From an uncultured Collinsella sp. (GTDB taxonomy: Bacteria; Actinomycetota; Coriobacteriia; Coriobacteriales; Coriobacteriaceae), in contig CABUKS010000006.1 of NCBI GenBank assembly GCA_902492235.1, positions 1 through 64,000 of the forward strand: a DNA stretch of 64,000 bases, given 5' to 3'. Made by a program: the position numbers and the translations under genes. Positions 41,466-51,116 of the stretch are shown here, piece after piece. The notes below the pieces were generated by a model, which was not told the DNA's origin, did not search any database, and saw only the letters and a program-made list of their open reading frames with translations. Numbering within the stretch: position 1 is the stretch's first letter; the number at the start of each line of letters is the position of its first letter.

Positions 41466-41996
41466 CTATTCCATAGAATCGAGCACGTAGACAATGCGAC
41501 CCAGTGCCTCAGCGACCGCATGGGCACGGACGCATGAACGATCGCCCTCATAGTGACAACGAATAGAGTCCACGACCGGCGCTCCCCCATCGGCCGAGCG
41601 ATACGCCCAGCCAATATAAAAGGTTCCAGCCGGATCGTCCTCGGTGCCTCCACCGGGGCCGGCATAGCCCGTCGCGCTCACGGCAATATCGCTCTGGTAC
41701 AGCTCCAGCGAACCGGCAGCCATCTCGCGCGCCGTCTGATACGACACCGCGGTATAGCGGTCGAGCGTCTCTTGCTCAACGCCGAGCACGCGATGCTTAA
41801 TCTCGTCGCAGTACGTCACCGCACCGCCACGAAGCACTGCCGAGGCGCCAGGGATATCGGCAATCGTCGAGGCGATCATGCCCGCTGTCAGAGATTCAGC
41901 CGTTGATACCGTCACACCACGAACGCTTGCACGCTCGACAATATCGCGTGCAAGATCTTCATTGTGCGCGGAAATCTGCTCAAAAGAGTCCGTCAT
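41466..41996 (-). CDS. CinA C-terminal domain protein (nicotinamide-nucleotide amidase type)
   Basis: 176-residue stand-alone CinA/PncC domain, which deamidates NMN in NAD recycling. The signature VSTAESLTAGMIASTIADIPGAS near 32-54 and the VSATGYAGPGGGTEDDP stretch near 108-124 are complete. Full-length CinA would have an N-terminal MoCF domain, absent here. ATG 41996 or GTG 42002 could start it; neither has a clear ribosome site, and translation may be coupled to pgsA, whose stop is about 7 bp away. Confidence 0.88.
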   Translation of the reverse strand: MTDSFEQISAHNEDLARDIVERASVRGVTVSTAESLTAGMIASTIADIPGASAVLRGGAVTYCDEIKHRVLGVEQETLDRYTAVSYQTAREMAAGSLELYQSDIAVSATGYAGPGGGTEDDPAGTFYIGWAYRSADGGAPVVDSIRCHYEGDRSCVRAHAVAEALGRIVYVLDSME

Positions 41997-42008
41997 ACCC
42001 ACCAGGAC

Positions 42009-42647
42009 CTAGACCGAAAAGACGATCTTGCGGCAGTTCCAGAAGTACTGGGCGCCCGAGATAACGGTCAGGACAACGGCAACGGCGTACAGGAAGCGCG
42101 ACACCGAGTAGATGCCGAGCGTCAGCGCCACCGGGCCAAGGTGCAAGCCGGCCATAGCAAAAACGCACAGGTAACCGCAAATGGAGACCATCGTGGTTGC
42201 CGTCTTGTACTTGCCGAGCTTATCGGCCGCAACGACCACACCGGCCGCACTCGCAACCATGCGAAGGGCGCTCACCAGCAGCTCACGGAACAGGATAATG
42301 AACACGGACCACACGGTCACCGCGCCAAAATCCAAGAACAGCAGCAGGGCCGAAAACACGAGCAGCTTATCGGCGATGGGGTCCAAGAATTTACCGAAGT
42401 CGGTGATCTCGTTGCGCGAACGCGCCAGATAACCGTCGACCTTATCGGTGCACGACAGGATCACATACAGAATGAAGGCAGCGGCGGCGAGCGGGCCGTC
42501 GAAGGTGCTCCAATCCGTACCGGCAACACTCGTGTGAGAAAGCGCCGACACGATCATGAACACCGGGATAAAGACGATGCGAACGCACGTCACGATGTTG
42601 GCGGGCGTCCAGACACTCGTCAGTTCCTTATTGCTCTCGTTAGCCAC
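42009..42647 (-). CDS. pgsA: CDP-diacylglycerol-glycerol-3-phosphate 3-phosphatidyltransferase
   Basis: 212-residue membrane enzyme of phosphatidylglycerol synthesis. The start TPANIVTCVRIVFIPVFM is typical of PgsA. The catalytic signature begins DKVDGYLARSRNEITDFGK and continues FLDPIADK (about 68-94). About five membrane helices. It lies between rimO and cinA, a conserved order in Gram-positive bacteria, which supports PgsA over other family members. Confidence 0.92.
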   Translation of the reverse strand: MANESNKELTSVWTPANIVTCVRIVFIPVFMIVSALSHTSVAGTDWSTFDGPLAAAAFILYVILSCTDKVDGYLARSRNEITDFGKFLDPIADKLLVFSALLLFLDFGAVTVWSVFIILFRELLVSALRMVASAAGVVVAADKLGKYKTATTMVSICGYLCVFAMAGLHLGPVALTLGIYSVSRFLYAVAVVLTVISGAQYFWNCRKIVFSV

Positions 42648-42656
42648 GACGCTCTC

Positions 42657-44006
42657 CTACTCCACAACATGACCGATAAGCTCGTAGCAGAAGCTATCGG
42701 TAAACTCGACGGTCAGAATATCGCCCACGGACGCCTCGCTGGCGTCCAGATGCACCGCGCCATCGGAATCGGGCGCCTGGAACCAGGCATGGCCGATCAG
42801 CTCGGCGCCATCCTCGGTCTCTTCGATACCGTCGACGATTACCTGGGCGCGCTCGCCCACATGTGCGGCGGTGGCGGCAAAACCGAGCGACTCGGCCAGG
42901 TCCATGGCCTCCTGGGCGCGCTCGAGCTTGACCTCTTCGTCGACCTGGCCCTCCATCTTAGCGGCCAGGCTGCCCTCCTCCTGCGAGTAGGCAAAGACAC
43001 TCGTGTAGTCAAAGCCGAGGGTGTCCATAAAGTCGATAAGATCGCGGAACTCGTCGTCGGTCTCGGTCGGGAAGCCGACCATGGCCGTGGAACGAATCAC
43101 GATGCCGGGGATGCGCTCGCGAAGGTCGCGGAACAGATCCTCGAGCTCCTGGCGCGAACCGGAGCGACGCATGGCCTTGAGAATGCGCGCGTCGCAGTGC
43201 TGCACGGGGATATCGATATAGGGCAGCACCTCGGGCGTATCGCGAATCGTCTCGATGAGTTCGTCAGTCATGCCCTCGGGCTGCAGATAGAGCACGCGGA
43301 CCCAGACGTTGTGCGGGCGCACGGCCTCGGCGACGGCACGCAGCAGCTGCGCCAGATTGCGCGGCGAGCCATCGGCGACGTCCTCGTCGGCAAAGTCGGT
43401 ACCCCAGATGCCCGTGTCCTGGCCGATCAGCACGATCTCGCGCACACCGCCGGCAACCAGGTCGCGCACCTCGGAGATGATGCTCTCGGCATTGCGCGAA
43501 TGATAGCGGCCACGGATGTAGGGAATCATGCAGAAGCTGCAGAAGCGGTTGCAGCCATCGGAAATCTTGACGTAGGCGACAGCACCCTCGACGGTACGTT
43601 TGACCTGCGGGATATAGGCTGCAATCTCACGCTCGACACCCAGCACGCCATCGATGACCGCCACGATGCCGTCTTCCTCGTCGGCCTTCACAAAGGCAGC
43701 GACCTCGGGCAGCTCGTCAGGCAGGTCATCGCCATAGCGCGACGGCACGCAGCCGCACATGACGATGGGGCAAGAACGAACGCCGTCCTGAACCTCGTTG
43801 GCGAGCTCGAGCGTGGTCTCGATGCTCTCGGACGTTGCGGAGGCGAGGAACGAGCAAGTATTGACGATGGCGATATCGGCATCCTGCGGGTCGAATGCCT
43901 CCTCGTAGCCCGCGGCGGTCAAAAGAGAACGCATGCGGTCGGTGTCAACCTCGTTCTTAGCGCACCCGAGGGTGATGTAGAGCACGGAGCCCAACGGTGT
44001 ATCCAT
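42657..44006 (-). CDS. rimO: Ribosomal protein S12 methylthiotransferase
   Basis: 449-residue radical SAM enzyme that methylthiolates Asp of ribosomal protein S12. N-terminal cluster cysteines are in YITLGCAKNEVDT near 9-21, NTCSFL near 49-54 and CGCVPS near 84-89. The radical SAM motif CNRFCSFC is near 152-159, and a TRAM domain closes the protein. The LGCAKNEVD start separates RimO from MiaB and MtaB, both also in this window. Confidence 0.94.
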   Translation of the reverse strand: MDTPLGSVLYITLGCAKNEVDTDRMRSLLTAAGYEEAFDPQDADIAIVNTCSFLASATSESIETTLELANEVQDGVRSCPIVMCGCVPSRYGDDLPDELPEVAAFVKADEEDGIVAVIDGVLGVEREIAAYIPQVKRTVEGAVAYVKISDGCNRFCSFCMIPYIRGRYHSRNAESIISEVRDLVAGGVREIVLIGQDTGIWGTDFADEDVADGSPRNLAQLLRAVAEAVRPHNVWVRVLYLQPEGMTDELIETIRDTPEVLPYIDIPVQHCDARILKAMRRSGSRQELEDLFRDLRERIPGIVIRSTAMVGFPTETDDEFRDLIDFMDTLGFDYTSVFAYSQEEGSLAAKMEGQVDEEVKLERAQEAMDLAESLGFAATAAHVGERAQVIVDGIEETEDGAELIGHAWFQAPDSDGAVHLDASEASVGDILTVEFTDSFCYELIGHVVE

Positions 44007-44033
44007 GTTGGAGAGCAGTCCTTTCGATTGATA

Positions 44034-44531
44034 TTAGCGGTAGTTGGTGAACTGCAGCGGCTGGCCGTAGTCCTGGTCGCGCAGGAACTGGATCACGGTC
44101 TGCAACGCGTCCTTCGAAACAGAGGAAACACGCAGCTTGTCGGCCTCGATGGTCACCTTGACCTTGAGCTTTTGATCCTTGATGTCCTTGTTGATCTTCT
44201 TGGCGGTCGCCTGGTCGATACCCTCGACGATATGGCCGAGCACGCGCACGGTGCCGCCCGATGCCGCCTGCGGAGCATCCCACGAGACAGCCTTGAGGTC
44301 GATGCCGCGCTTGATGAGCTTGGAGCTCAGCACGTCGATAATCTGCTTGGAGACAAAGTCGGCCGGGGCGTTGATCGTAAAGAGCTTGTCGCCCTTCGAA
44401 AGCTCGATCGTGGCGCCGGAATCCTTAAGGTCATAGCGCTGGGAAATCTCGCGCGTGGTCTGCTGGAAGGCGTTGTCGACCTCTTGCATGTTGACCTCGG
44501 ACACGACGTCGAAGCTGGAATCTTTAGCCAT
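44034..44531 (-). CDS. YajQ family nucleotide-binding protein
   Basis: 165-residue UPF0234/YajQ protein: start DSSFDVVSEVNMQEVDNAFQ, then REISQRYDLKDS near 27-38 and IKDQKLKVKVTI near 116-128. Members bind nucleotides or RNA, and one from Xanthomonas binds cyclic di-GMP; the function here is unknown. It lies between the RodZ-like gene and rimO. Confidence 0.9.
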   Translation of the reverse strand: MAKDSSFDVVSEVNMQEVDNAFQQTTREISQRYDLKDSGATIELSKGDKLFTINAPADFVSKQIIDVLSSKLIKRGIDLKAVSWDAPQAASGGTVRVLGHIVEGIDQATAKKINKDIKDQKLKVKVTIEADKLRVSSVSKDALQTVIQFLRDQDYGQPLQFTNYR

Positions 44532-44557
44532 GATGTTTCCTTTCGCGTACGAGCGGC

Positions 44558-46069
44558 TTAGTAGCTATCGTACGAATAGTCGGTAGAATCGGTGGGCGTC
44601 TGACCGTCAGTTGCGGTATCGGCGCCATCCGTGGACTGGGCATCGGCGCCGTCGGTGGTATCGGTACCATCGGTGGAGTCGGTACCATCAGAACTTTCAC
44701 CATTCTTGGAATCAGTCGTCTCCTTCTTGGGAACGGTGATCGTCACACGCGCCACGCCCGAGGTCTTGGTATCGTAACGGACCTTTTCGCCGTTCTTGGT
44801 AACGGTGACATCGGAAGGCTTGGACGTGGTGATCTCGATCGAGGACTCGGGCGTGTACTCCTGCTCAAAGGGGCCAGTCGCCTGGGCGCCATAGACCGAC
44901 TTTCCGTCGACCTTGACCTCAATCCACGCGGTCTTTCCCTTGGCAACGGAGACCTTGACCTTCGTGACCTCGTTCTCTTCCTTCTTGGCCGTCGTCTTGG
45001 TGGCGTCCGAATCAGTCGACCCATCCGTCGCCTCATCGGTGTCTTCATCCTCGTCGACCGTTTCGGTCTTCTTAGAAGACTTCTTAGTCGTCGTCTTGGT
45101 GGCAGTGGGCGTCTCGGGCGTGGTCTCGGGCGCCGAAGATGCGCAGCCGCGCAGAAGCACCACGATGAGCACGATCAGCAGCAACGCCACGGCACCGATG
45201 CCGGCGTAGACGATACGCGGATCGAGCCCGTTGTTTTGAGGAGTACGTGATCCGCCGCGCCCACGACTGGAACTGCTGCGGCCGCCTCCCTGAGGCATAC
45301 GACCGCGATTGCTATCGGAACGGCCGCGATAGCCGCCCTGGCTCTGAAGGCTGCGCTGACCCGAGCGGGGCGCAAGTTCACCGCGGCCTTGATAGCCACG
45401 CTGGACCGAACGCGGAGCCGAAGAGCGCTGGCCATACGGCTGTGATTGAGAGCGAAGACGCGGCGTCACCTGCGTGGTATCGGCATCCGAATAGCCACCG
45501 CGAGAGCGTCCCATAGAGGCACCACGGTAACCGCGATCGGAATAGCCGCCGTCGCCGTAGCCGGCACGAGGGTCACGCGCCACGCCGCGGGCAGCGGGAA
45601 GTGCACGGTCCTCGGGCATCGGCGTACTGCGGAACCGGTCACGCTGTGAGCGAATCTCCTCGCCCGAACCCGTCTCAGTAATATAACCGGCCTGCTGAGG
45701 ACGCTGTCCATAGCGGGTCGAACGACCGCCCTGAACCATCAGGAAGCGCCCGTTATCGACCGAGGAACGCGAATTGACGTAGCCGGCGGCGTCCTGAAAA
45801 CGACCGCCCTGCTGCGACGTCTCGCGTTCGTATGCCATCAGGTCGTCAAAGTAGGCATTGACAACCTCGCGCGGATTGAGGCCCAAAAAGCGAGCATAGC
45901 TCGAAATCATGCCCTGCGCATAGCCGCGCGGCGGCATCGAAGCAAAGTTACCGGTCTCGAAAAACTCGATGATCTGCGGCCTGATTTTGATGGTGTTGGC
46001 GACCTGCTGAATGGAAAGGCCCATTCGGCGACGCTGCTCGAGCAGCATGTCACCAAAGCGTGCAGCCAT
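44558..46069 (-). CDS. RodZ-like HTH membrane protein with long Arg/Gly/Ser linker
   Basis: 503 residues. The N-terminal helix-turn-helix (about 8-75: LLEQRRRMGLSIQQVANTIK) is of the HTH_25 type found in RodZ. A low-complexity linker of about 150 residues rich in Arg, Gly, Ser and Tyr follows. One membrane helix (about 278-298) leads to a DUF4115-like external beta domain (about 360-450) and a Thr/Asp/Ser-rich acidic tail (about 450-503). RodZ anchors MreB in rods; no mreB is in the window. The start codon overlaps the ftsK stop. Confidence 0.82.
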   Translation of the reverse strand: MAARFGDMLLEQRRRMGLSIQQVANTIKIRPQIIEFFETGNFASMPPRGYAQGMISSYARFLGLNPREVVNAYFDDLMAYERETSQQGGRFQDAAGYVNSRSSVDNGRFLMVQGGRSTRYGQRPQQAGYITETGSGEEIRSQRDRFRSTPMPEDRALPAARGVARDPRAGYGDGGYSDRGYRGASMGRSRGGYSDADTTQVTPRLRSQSQPYGQRSSAPRSVQRGYQGRGELAPRSGQRSLQSQGGYRGRSDSNRGRMPQGGGRSSSSRGRGGSRTPQNNGLDPRIVYAGIGAVALLLIVLIVVLLRGCASSAPETTPETPTATKTTTKKSSKKTETVDEDEDTDEATDGSTDSDATKTTAKKEENEVTKVKVSVAKGKTAWIEVKVDGKSVYGAQATGPFEQEYTPESSIEITTSKPSDVTVTKNGEKVRYDTKTSGVARVTITVPKKETTDSKNGESSDGTDSTDGTDTTDGADAQSTDGADTATDGQTPTDSTDYSYDSY

Positions 46070-48849
46070 CAGAATCCTCCAAACTCACGATCTTCACGTG
46101 CCATCTCGGCGTCGACAGATTCCAGCGCGGCAAGACCCTCTTCGTCCAGCAGAACCTCGCGCGGCTTGGAACCGTCGGGCGGGCCGACGACACCCTTTTC
46201 TTCCAGCATGTCCATAATACGCCCGGCACGCGCATAGCCAACCTTCAGACGACGTTGCAAGCCAGATGTGGAGCCAAGCTGCGATTCCACCACAATATGG
46301 GCGGCTTCCCAAATGAGCGGATCATCGTCTTGCGGCTCGGCGACTCCGGTGCGGACAATACCGCCGCCACCCGCCATGGACATAGAAGCGGGCGCCACGG
46401 CGGACAGGATCTCCTCGTGGTAGTCGGGCTCGCTCTGCGACTTGACGAACTCGACAATCTCGTTGATTTCGTCATCCGAGACAAAGCAGCCCTGGATACG
46501 GCGAGGCTTGCCCCAGTCGACCTTGGAGAACAGCATGTCGCCCAAACCGGTGAGCTTTTCGGCACCCATCTGGTCGATGATGACGCGCGAGTCGATGCCC
46601 GTGGCGACATTAAAGGCGATGCGGTTGGTGATGTTGGCCTTGATAAGGCCCGTCACCACGTTTGAGCTGGGGCGCTGCGTGGCCACGATAAGATGAATAC
46701 CGGCGGCACGGCCCAGCTGTGCAATACGCACGATCGAGGCCTCGACATCCTTACCGGCAACCATCATCAGGTCCGAGAGCTCATCAATGATGATGACCAA
46801 GTAGGGCATCTTTTGCGGCGGGTTGTCGTAATGCTCAAACTCGCCGGCGGCCTGCTTTTCGTTGTAGGTCGAGATCTTACGAACGTTAAGGCGCTCGAAG
46901 ACCTTCAGGCGACGCTCCATCTCGGACACGGCCCATTGCAGAGCGCTCGCGGCCTGCTTGGGCTCGGTCACCACGGGCACATAGAGATGCGGCAGACCGT
47001 TATAGCCCGCAAGCTCGACGCGCTTGGGGTCGACCATGATCAGGCGAACATCCTCGGGAAGAGCGCGCATGAGCAGGGTCGTGATGATGGAATTGATCAT
47101 CACCGACTTACCGGAACCCGTGGTACCGGCGATCAGCAGGTGGGGCATCTTGGCAAGGTCGGCGACGACCGGCGTGCCCTCGGCATCGCGCCCGATTGCG
47201 AGCTCAAGCGGACCGCCCTTCACATAGGGCAGCACGTCGCCCAGGTTGACGTTCTGGCGCTTGCGATTGGGGATCTCGATGCCCACGAGCGAGGTGCCGG
47301 GGATCGGGGCAAAGATACGCACCGACTGGGCAGCGAGCGAAAGCGCGATATCGTCCTCGAGGCTCGAGATCTTGCTCACGCGCTCGCCCTCGCCAGGTTG
47401 CAGCTTAAAGGTCGTCACCGTGGGGCCGGCGATCCAGCCGACCACGCGGGCACTGCGGCCAAACTCAAGCAACGTGGACTGAAGCGACTCGGCAGTCTGT
47501 TCCAGCTCCTTGTCAGAAGACGCGGAGGACGCCGACTGCGGGTTGGCATGCAGGATTTCGAGTGGCGGAAGCTTAAGGCCATCCTCTTCTTCGCCCACGT
47601 TATCCGCGGGGGCATTGACCACTCCCCCATCGCTAGAAGTAGGCGCCTCGGCAGCGCCCGCGACAGCCGCATCGGCAACCTTGGGATGCTTCAGGAAATC
47701 GGGGATCTGCGGAGCTGCCGAGACAGGATTCACGGCAAACGGCGGCTCGGACTCGTCGATCTTATCGGGGTCGTCTTCCATCGAAAGCTGGCCGGTTACC
47801 TGGTCGCGCTTTGCATGGCAACGCGACAGCAAAGTTGTCTTTGCGGTCTCAATCGGAGCCTCGTCGTCCCCGTCATCGCCCTCGGTGAGCTCAATCTCGC
47901 TATCGGACCAGGACGGGTCGGGCTCACTCGTATTGAGCTTAGGCGCAGCCTTGCCCTTCTTGGCATGGCGGCGCGGCAACAATGTGGTCTTGGCCCGCTC
48001 AGCTTCCACTGCCTCGGACACGTCGACAAACGGATCCTCGTCCTCGTCGTCATCGTCCAAAACCGGGTCCACATCGTTGCCCATGACTGTGGTCACGGCA
48101 GCATCGGAGCCCTTTTGACGAAGAATGCTCAGGTGCGGACGGGCAACGCCGGGCACCGACAGGGCTTCGTCGTCACCCCACGGACTCGCGTTAACATCGG
48201 CACGACGGCGCTCGGCAAAATCGGCCGCGCGGTCGCGAGCAGAGCGCAAAACGCCGCCAACCGAAAAGCCGATGATGACCAAGCCCACGACGACAAGGCC
48301 CAACAGGACTACCATCGCGATAGGCTTACCCAGGGCATTCTGCAGCGCACTCGCAATAAACGCACCGATGTAGCCACCCGAGACGGACAGATTTTGCGGC
48401 GTAAACATGAGGTCGCACGAATCGCTCGTGCCCGGCACCATCAGCGAAAGAATGGAGACGACGGCGATAAAGACCACGGCGCCGCCCGCAACAGAGCGCA
48501 CGTTGAGCGGCGAGTCCTCGCCTAAAAAGAGCGTGGCGGCAAACAGCAAGATGACGATCGGCAGCACGTAGGCGCCCAGACCAAAGCCCAGGTGGTAGAA
48601 ACCGGCAACCGCAGCCGTCACGGGCGCTGTTGCCGGAGAGATCACGGCAATGAAGGACGCAATCGCCAAAACGGCGATGACCACGCCGGCGATATCGCGG
48701 TTGGCCGAAGGCTCGACCAGGGGCTCGAACTCATCGAAGTCCGCCTCGTGGCCCTTATTGGCACGCAGATGGGAACCGGCACCCTTAGCAGATGCCGGTT
48801 GGTTATTGGCCTTATTGCCTTTGGCGTTTTGTGCAGATCCGCGCGCCAA
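46069..48849 (-). CDS. ftsK: DNA translocase FtsK/SpoIIIE
   Basis: 926-residue septal DNA pump. Four or five N-terminal membrane helices fill about 45-215. A long acidic, repetitive linker (about 215-420) contains two similar TTLL-x-R-HAK segments. The motor has Walker A GTTGSGKSVMIN near 575 and IIIDELSDLMMV near 690. A C-terminal gamma winged helix (about 860-920) reads DNA-orienting sequences. The linker is variable in the family. It follows rnj with a 1-bp gap. Confidence 0.94.
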   Translation of the reverse strand: MARGSAQNAKGNKANNQPASAKGAGSHLRANKGHEADFDEFEPLVEPSANRDIAGVVIAVLAIASFIAVISPATAPVTAAVAGFYHLGFGLGAYVLPIVILLFAATLFLGEDSPLNVRSVAGGAVVFIAVVSILSLMVPGTSDSCDLMFTPQNLSVSGGYIGAFIASALQNALGKPIAMVVLLGLVVVGLVIIGFSVGGVLRSARDRAADFAERRRADVNASPWGDDEALSVPGVARPHLSILRQKGSDAAVTTVMGNDVDPVLDDDDEDEDPFVDVSEAVEAERAKTTLLPRRHAKKGKAAPKLNTSEPDPSWSDSEIELTEGDDGDDEAPIETAKTTLLSRCHAKRDQVTGQLSMEDDPDKIDESEPPFAVNPVSAAPQIPDFLKHPKVADAAVAGAAEAPTSSDGGVVNAPADNVGEEEDGLKLPPLEILHANPQSASSASSDKELEQTAESLQSTLLEFGRSARVVGWIAGPTVTTFKLQPGEGERVSKISSLEDDIALSLAAQSVRIFAPIPGTSLVGIEIPNRKRQNVNLGDVLPYVKGGPLELAIGRDAEGTPVVADLAKMPHLLIAGTTGSGKSVMINSIITTLLMRALPEDVRLIMVDPKRVELAGYNGLPHLYVPVVTEPKQAASALQWAVSEMERRLKVFERLNVRKISTYNEKQAAGEFEHYDNPPQKMPYLVIIIDELSDLMMVAGKDVEASIVRIAQLGRAAGIHLIVATQRPSSNVVTGLIKANITNRIAFNVATGIDSRVIIDQMGAEKLTGLGDMLFSKVDWGKPRRIQGCFVSDDEINEIVEFVKSQSEPDYHEEILSAVAPASMSMAGGGGIVRTGVAEPQDDDPLIWEAAHIVVESQLGSTSGLQRRLKVGYARAGRIMDMLEEKGVVGPPDGSKPREVLLDEEGLAALESVDAEMAREDREFGGF

Positions 48850-48850
48850 A

Positions 48851-50521
48851 CTAAACCTCCATGACGACCGGGATGATCATCGGACGGGTGCGCGTACGGC
48901 TCCAGATAAAGTTAGAGAGCGAATCGCGCACGGCCTTGCGAATGGCATCGGAACCGCTGCTCGTAAAGCTGAACTTGCCCTTCTCGATCGTCTTCATGAT
49001 GGACGCGGAGGCATCCTCGGAGAACTGGTCGTCGATGGCAAACGAGACGCCGCGGCCCGAGAACTCGATGGCCTCAATCTTCTTGTGCTTGAGCGAGACG
49101 ATGGCAACGGCCGTGACCATACCGTCGTTGGCGAGCTTCTGACGATCGCGCAGGACGATGGGGTCGGTATCGCCGATACGCAGGCCGTCGACGTAGACGA
49201 CGCCGGACTCGACGGGCGTACCGCGCTTGACGATACCGCCGCGCATCTCGAGCGTGTCGCCGTTATCGAGGATAAAGATATGATCGTCCTTGATGCCCAT
49301 CTTGCGGGCCAGCTGGGCATGGGCGCGCAGATGCACGGCCTCACCGTGAACCGGCATAAAGTACGTGGGCTTGGCCATGGCCATCAGGAGCTTGAGTTCC
49401 TCCTGGCTACCGTGACCGGAGACGTGGACGAGAGCGCGGTTCTTATCCCACACGTCGCAGCCGAGCTTGGCCAGGCTGTTGACGACCTGCTGGACGGCCT
49501 TCTCGTTACCAGGAACGGGAGTTGCCGAGAGGATGACGGTATCGCCCTCGTGGATAGAGAGCGTCTTGTGCTCGCCGTTGGCCATGCGAGACAGGGCCGA
49601 CAGCGGCTCGCCCTGCGAACCGGTGCACATGACAACGATCTTGTCGTCAGGCAGGTTATCAATGTCGAAGGCATCGATAATATCGGCATCGTCGATGTTG
49701 AGGTAGCCCAGCTCGCGCGCCACGCGGGTGTTAGTGAGCATGGAGCGGCCGGTCACAACGACCTTACGGCCGCACTTGCGGGCAGCATCGCAGATCTGCT
49801 GCAAACGATGAATGTGGCTCGAGAACGACGCGACGAACACGCGACCCGGGGCGTTCTTGATGGCGTGCAGCAAGTTGGGACCGACCTCGGCCTCGGACTT
49901 GGTAAAGCCGGGAACCGTGGCGTTGGTGGAGTCGGACAGCAGCAGGTCGATGCCCTGCTTGGCAAAGCGGCTGATAGCGGCATAGTCAGGCGTGACACCA
50001 TCGATGGGCGTCTGGTCGAGCTTAAAGTCGCCGGTGTGCATAACGGTGCCCTGGTTGGTACGAATGAACACGCCCAGAGCGCCGGGGATGGAGTGCGTCA
50101 TAGAGAAGAAGTCGAGCGAGATGCCGCCGAGGTTGACATGGCTGCCGCCCTTGACCTCGCGGAACTTGGGTGCGCGGATGCGGAACTCGGAGAGCTTGCC
50201 CTCGATAAAGCCAAGCGTCAGCTTGCTCGAGAAGATGGGCACCTTATTGTTGAGGTCCTGCAGCAGATACGGAAGCGAACCGGTGTGGTCCTCGTGGCCG
50301 TGGGTGACGACGATACCGCGGAGCTTCTCCTCGTTCTCCAGGACATAGGTGTAGTCAGGAAGCACCAGGTCGATACCGGGCTGGGAGTCATCCGGGAACA
50401 TGAGACCAGCGTCGACGAGCACCATGTCGTCGCCGCACTCGAAGACCGTCATGTTCTTGCCGATGCCGTCAAGGCCGCCGAGCGGAATGATCTTCAAGGG
50501 AGATGATTTTTTAGCTGCCAT
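48851..50521 (-). CDS. rnj: Ribonuclease J
   Basis: 556-residue metallo-beta-lactamase/beta-CASP nuclease for 5'-to-3' decay and RNA processing. The metal motif HGHEDHTG is at residues 74-81, with GDFKLD near 160, the beta-CASP GSQGEPLSAL near 300 and VSGHGSQEEL near 365. The C-terminal domain is complete. The only ribosome site seen (AAAGGAAA) is 14 bp from the ATG, longer than usual. It heads the rnj-ftsK-rodZ-like run. Confidence 0.94.
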   Translation of the reverse strand: MAAKKSSPLKIIPLGGLDGIGKNMTVFECGDDMVLVDAGLMFPDDSQPGIDLVLPDYTYVLENEEKLRGIVVTHGHEDHTGSLPYLLQDLNNKVPIFSSKLTLGFIEGKLSEFRIRAPKFREVKGGSHVNLGGISLDFFSMTHSIPGALGVFIRTNQGTVMHTGDFKLDQTPIDGVTPDYAAISRFAKQGIDLLLSDSTNATVPGFTKSEAEVGPNLLHAIKNAPGRVFVASFSSHIHRLQQICDAARKCGRKVVVTGRSMLTNTRVARELGYLNIDDADIIDAFDIDNLPDDKIVVMCTGSQGEPLSALSRMANGEHKTLSIHEGDTVILSATPVPGNEKAVQQVVNSLAKLGCDVWDKNRALVHVSGHGSQEELKLLMAMAKPTYFMPVHGEAVHLRAHAQLARKMGIKDDHIFILDNGDTLEMRGGIVKRGTPVESGVVYVDGLRIGDTDPIVLRDRQKLANDGMVTAVAIVSLKHKKIEAIEFSGRGVSFAIDDQFSEDASASIMKTIEKGKFSFTSSGSDAIRKAVRDSLSNFIWSRTRTRPMIIPVVMEV

Positions 50522-50711
50522 AGGTTAGTGTGGTTTCCTTTCTTCGAAACGGGTCTGGAACAACCGACGGGGCGCTTCTGGCAAACCGACCGTCGGGAAC
50601 GTACAAACATGCATCACAGAGTCGATGCAATAACCACAGTATGATACCCATTTGCACAACAACAGACCACCCATGCATCAAAGCCCCATCTGAACTGGTC
50701 CATCCCGCCGG

Positions 50712-50840
50712 TTTCCCGTGGGGCGGGCACTGATGAAGTTTCCTGCTCTACAGTCCTGCTCACGACGGAGGCCACATTAAGTGGCCTCCTGTTCGTGCGG
50801 AACTCGCGATAAACTTCATCAGTGCCCGCCCCACGGGAAA
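50712..50840. repeat. Hairpin element family B, copy B1
   Basis: 129 bp. Perfect 30-bp arms at 50712-50741 and 50811-50840. Inside, the strands CCTGCTCTACAGTCCTGC and CGGAACTCGCGAT face each other as an asymmetric internal loop. An apical hairpin (GGAGGCCAC/GTGGCCTCC, loop ATTAA) tops it. B2 carries the same internal strands and loop. Confidence 0.88.
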
Positions 50841-50967
50841 GCTACCAATAAGGGACCAAGTTTATTTTGGGCAGCTTTATCATGGAAAATACCGCTACGT
50901 CTATCTACTGATCTGAAATCTGAATACTGAATAGATTGTCTAACTGAATAACGAGCGTCACTAACCA

Positions 50968-51116
50968 GCCCTTTTGCTTGCGCCCGGGAGGGACGCATAT
51001 GACGTTTATCGCGAGTTCCGCACGCAAAGGAAAGCACTTAATGTGCTTTCCGTCTTGCGCAGGACTGTAGAGCAGGAAACTTCATATGCGGCCCTCCCGG
51101 GCGCAAGCAAAAGGGC
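50968..51116. repeat. Hairpin element family B, copy B2 (inverted)
   Basis: 149 bp, opposite orientation to B1. The 40-bp arms 50968-51007 and 51077-51116 have two mismatches. The core 51008-51076 is the reverse complement of the B1 core, with identical internal-loop strands and apical loop but a different apical stem (GGAAAGCAC/GTGCTTTCC). The outer arm duplicates, inverted, the sequence running out of the pnp terminator. Confidence 0.88.
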
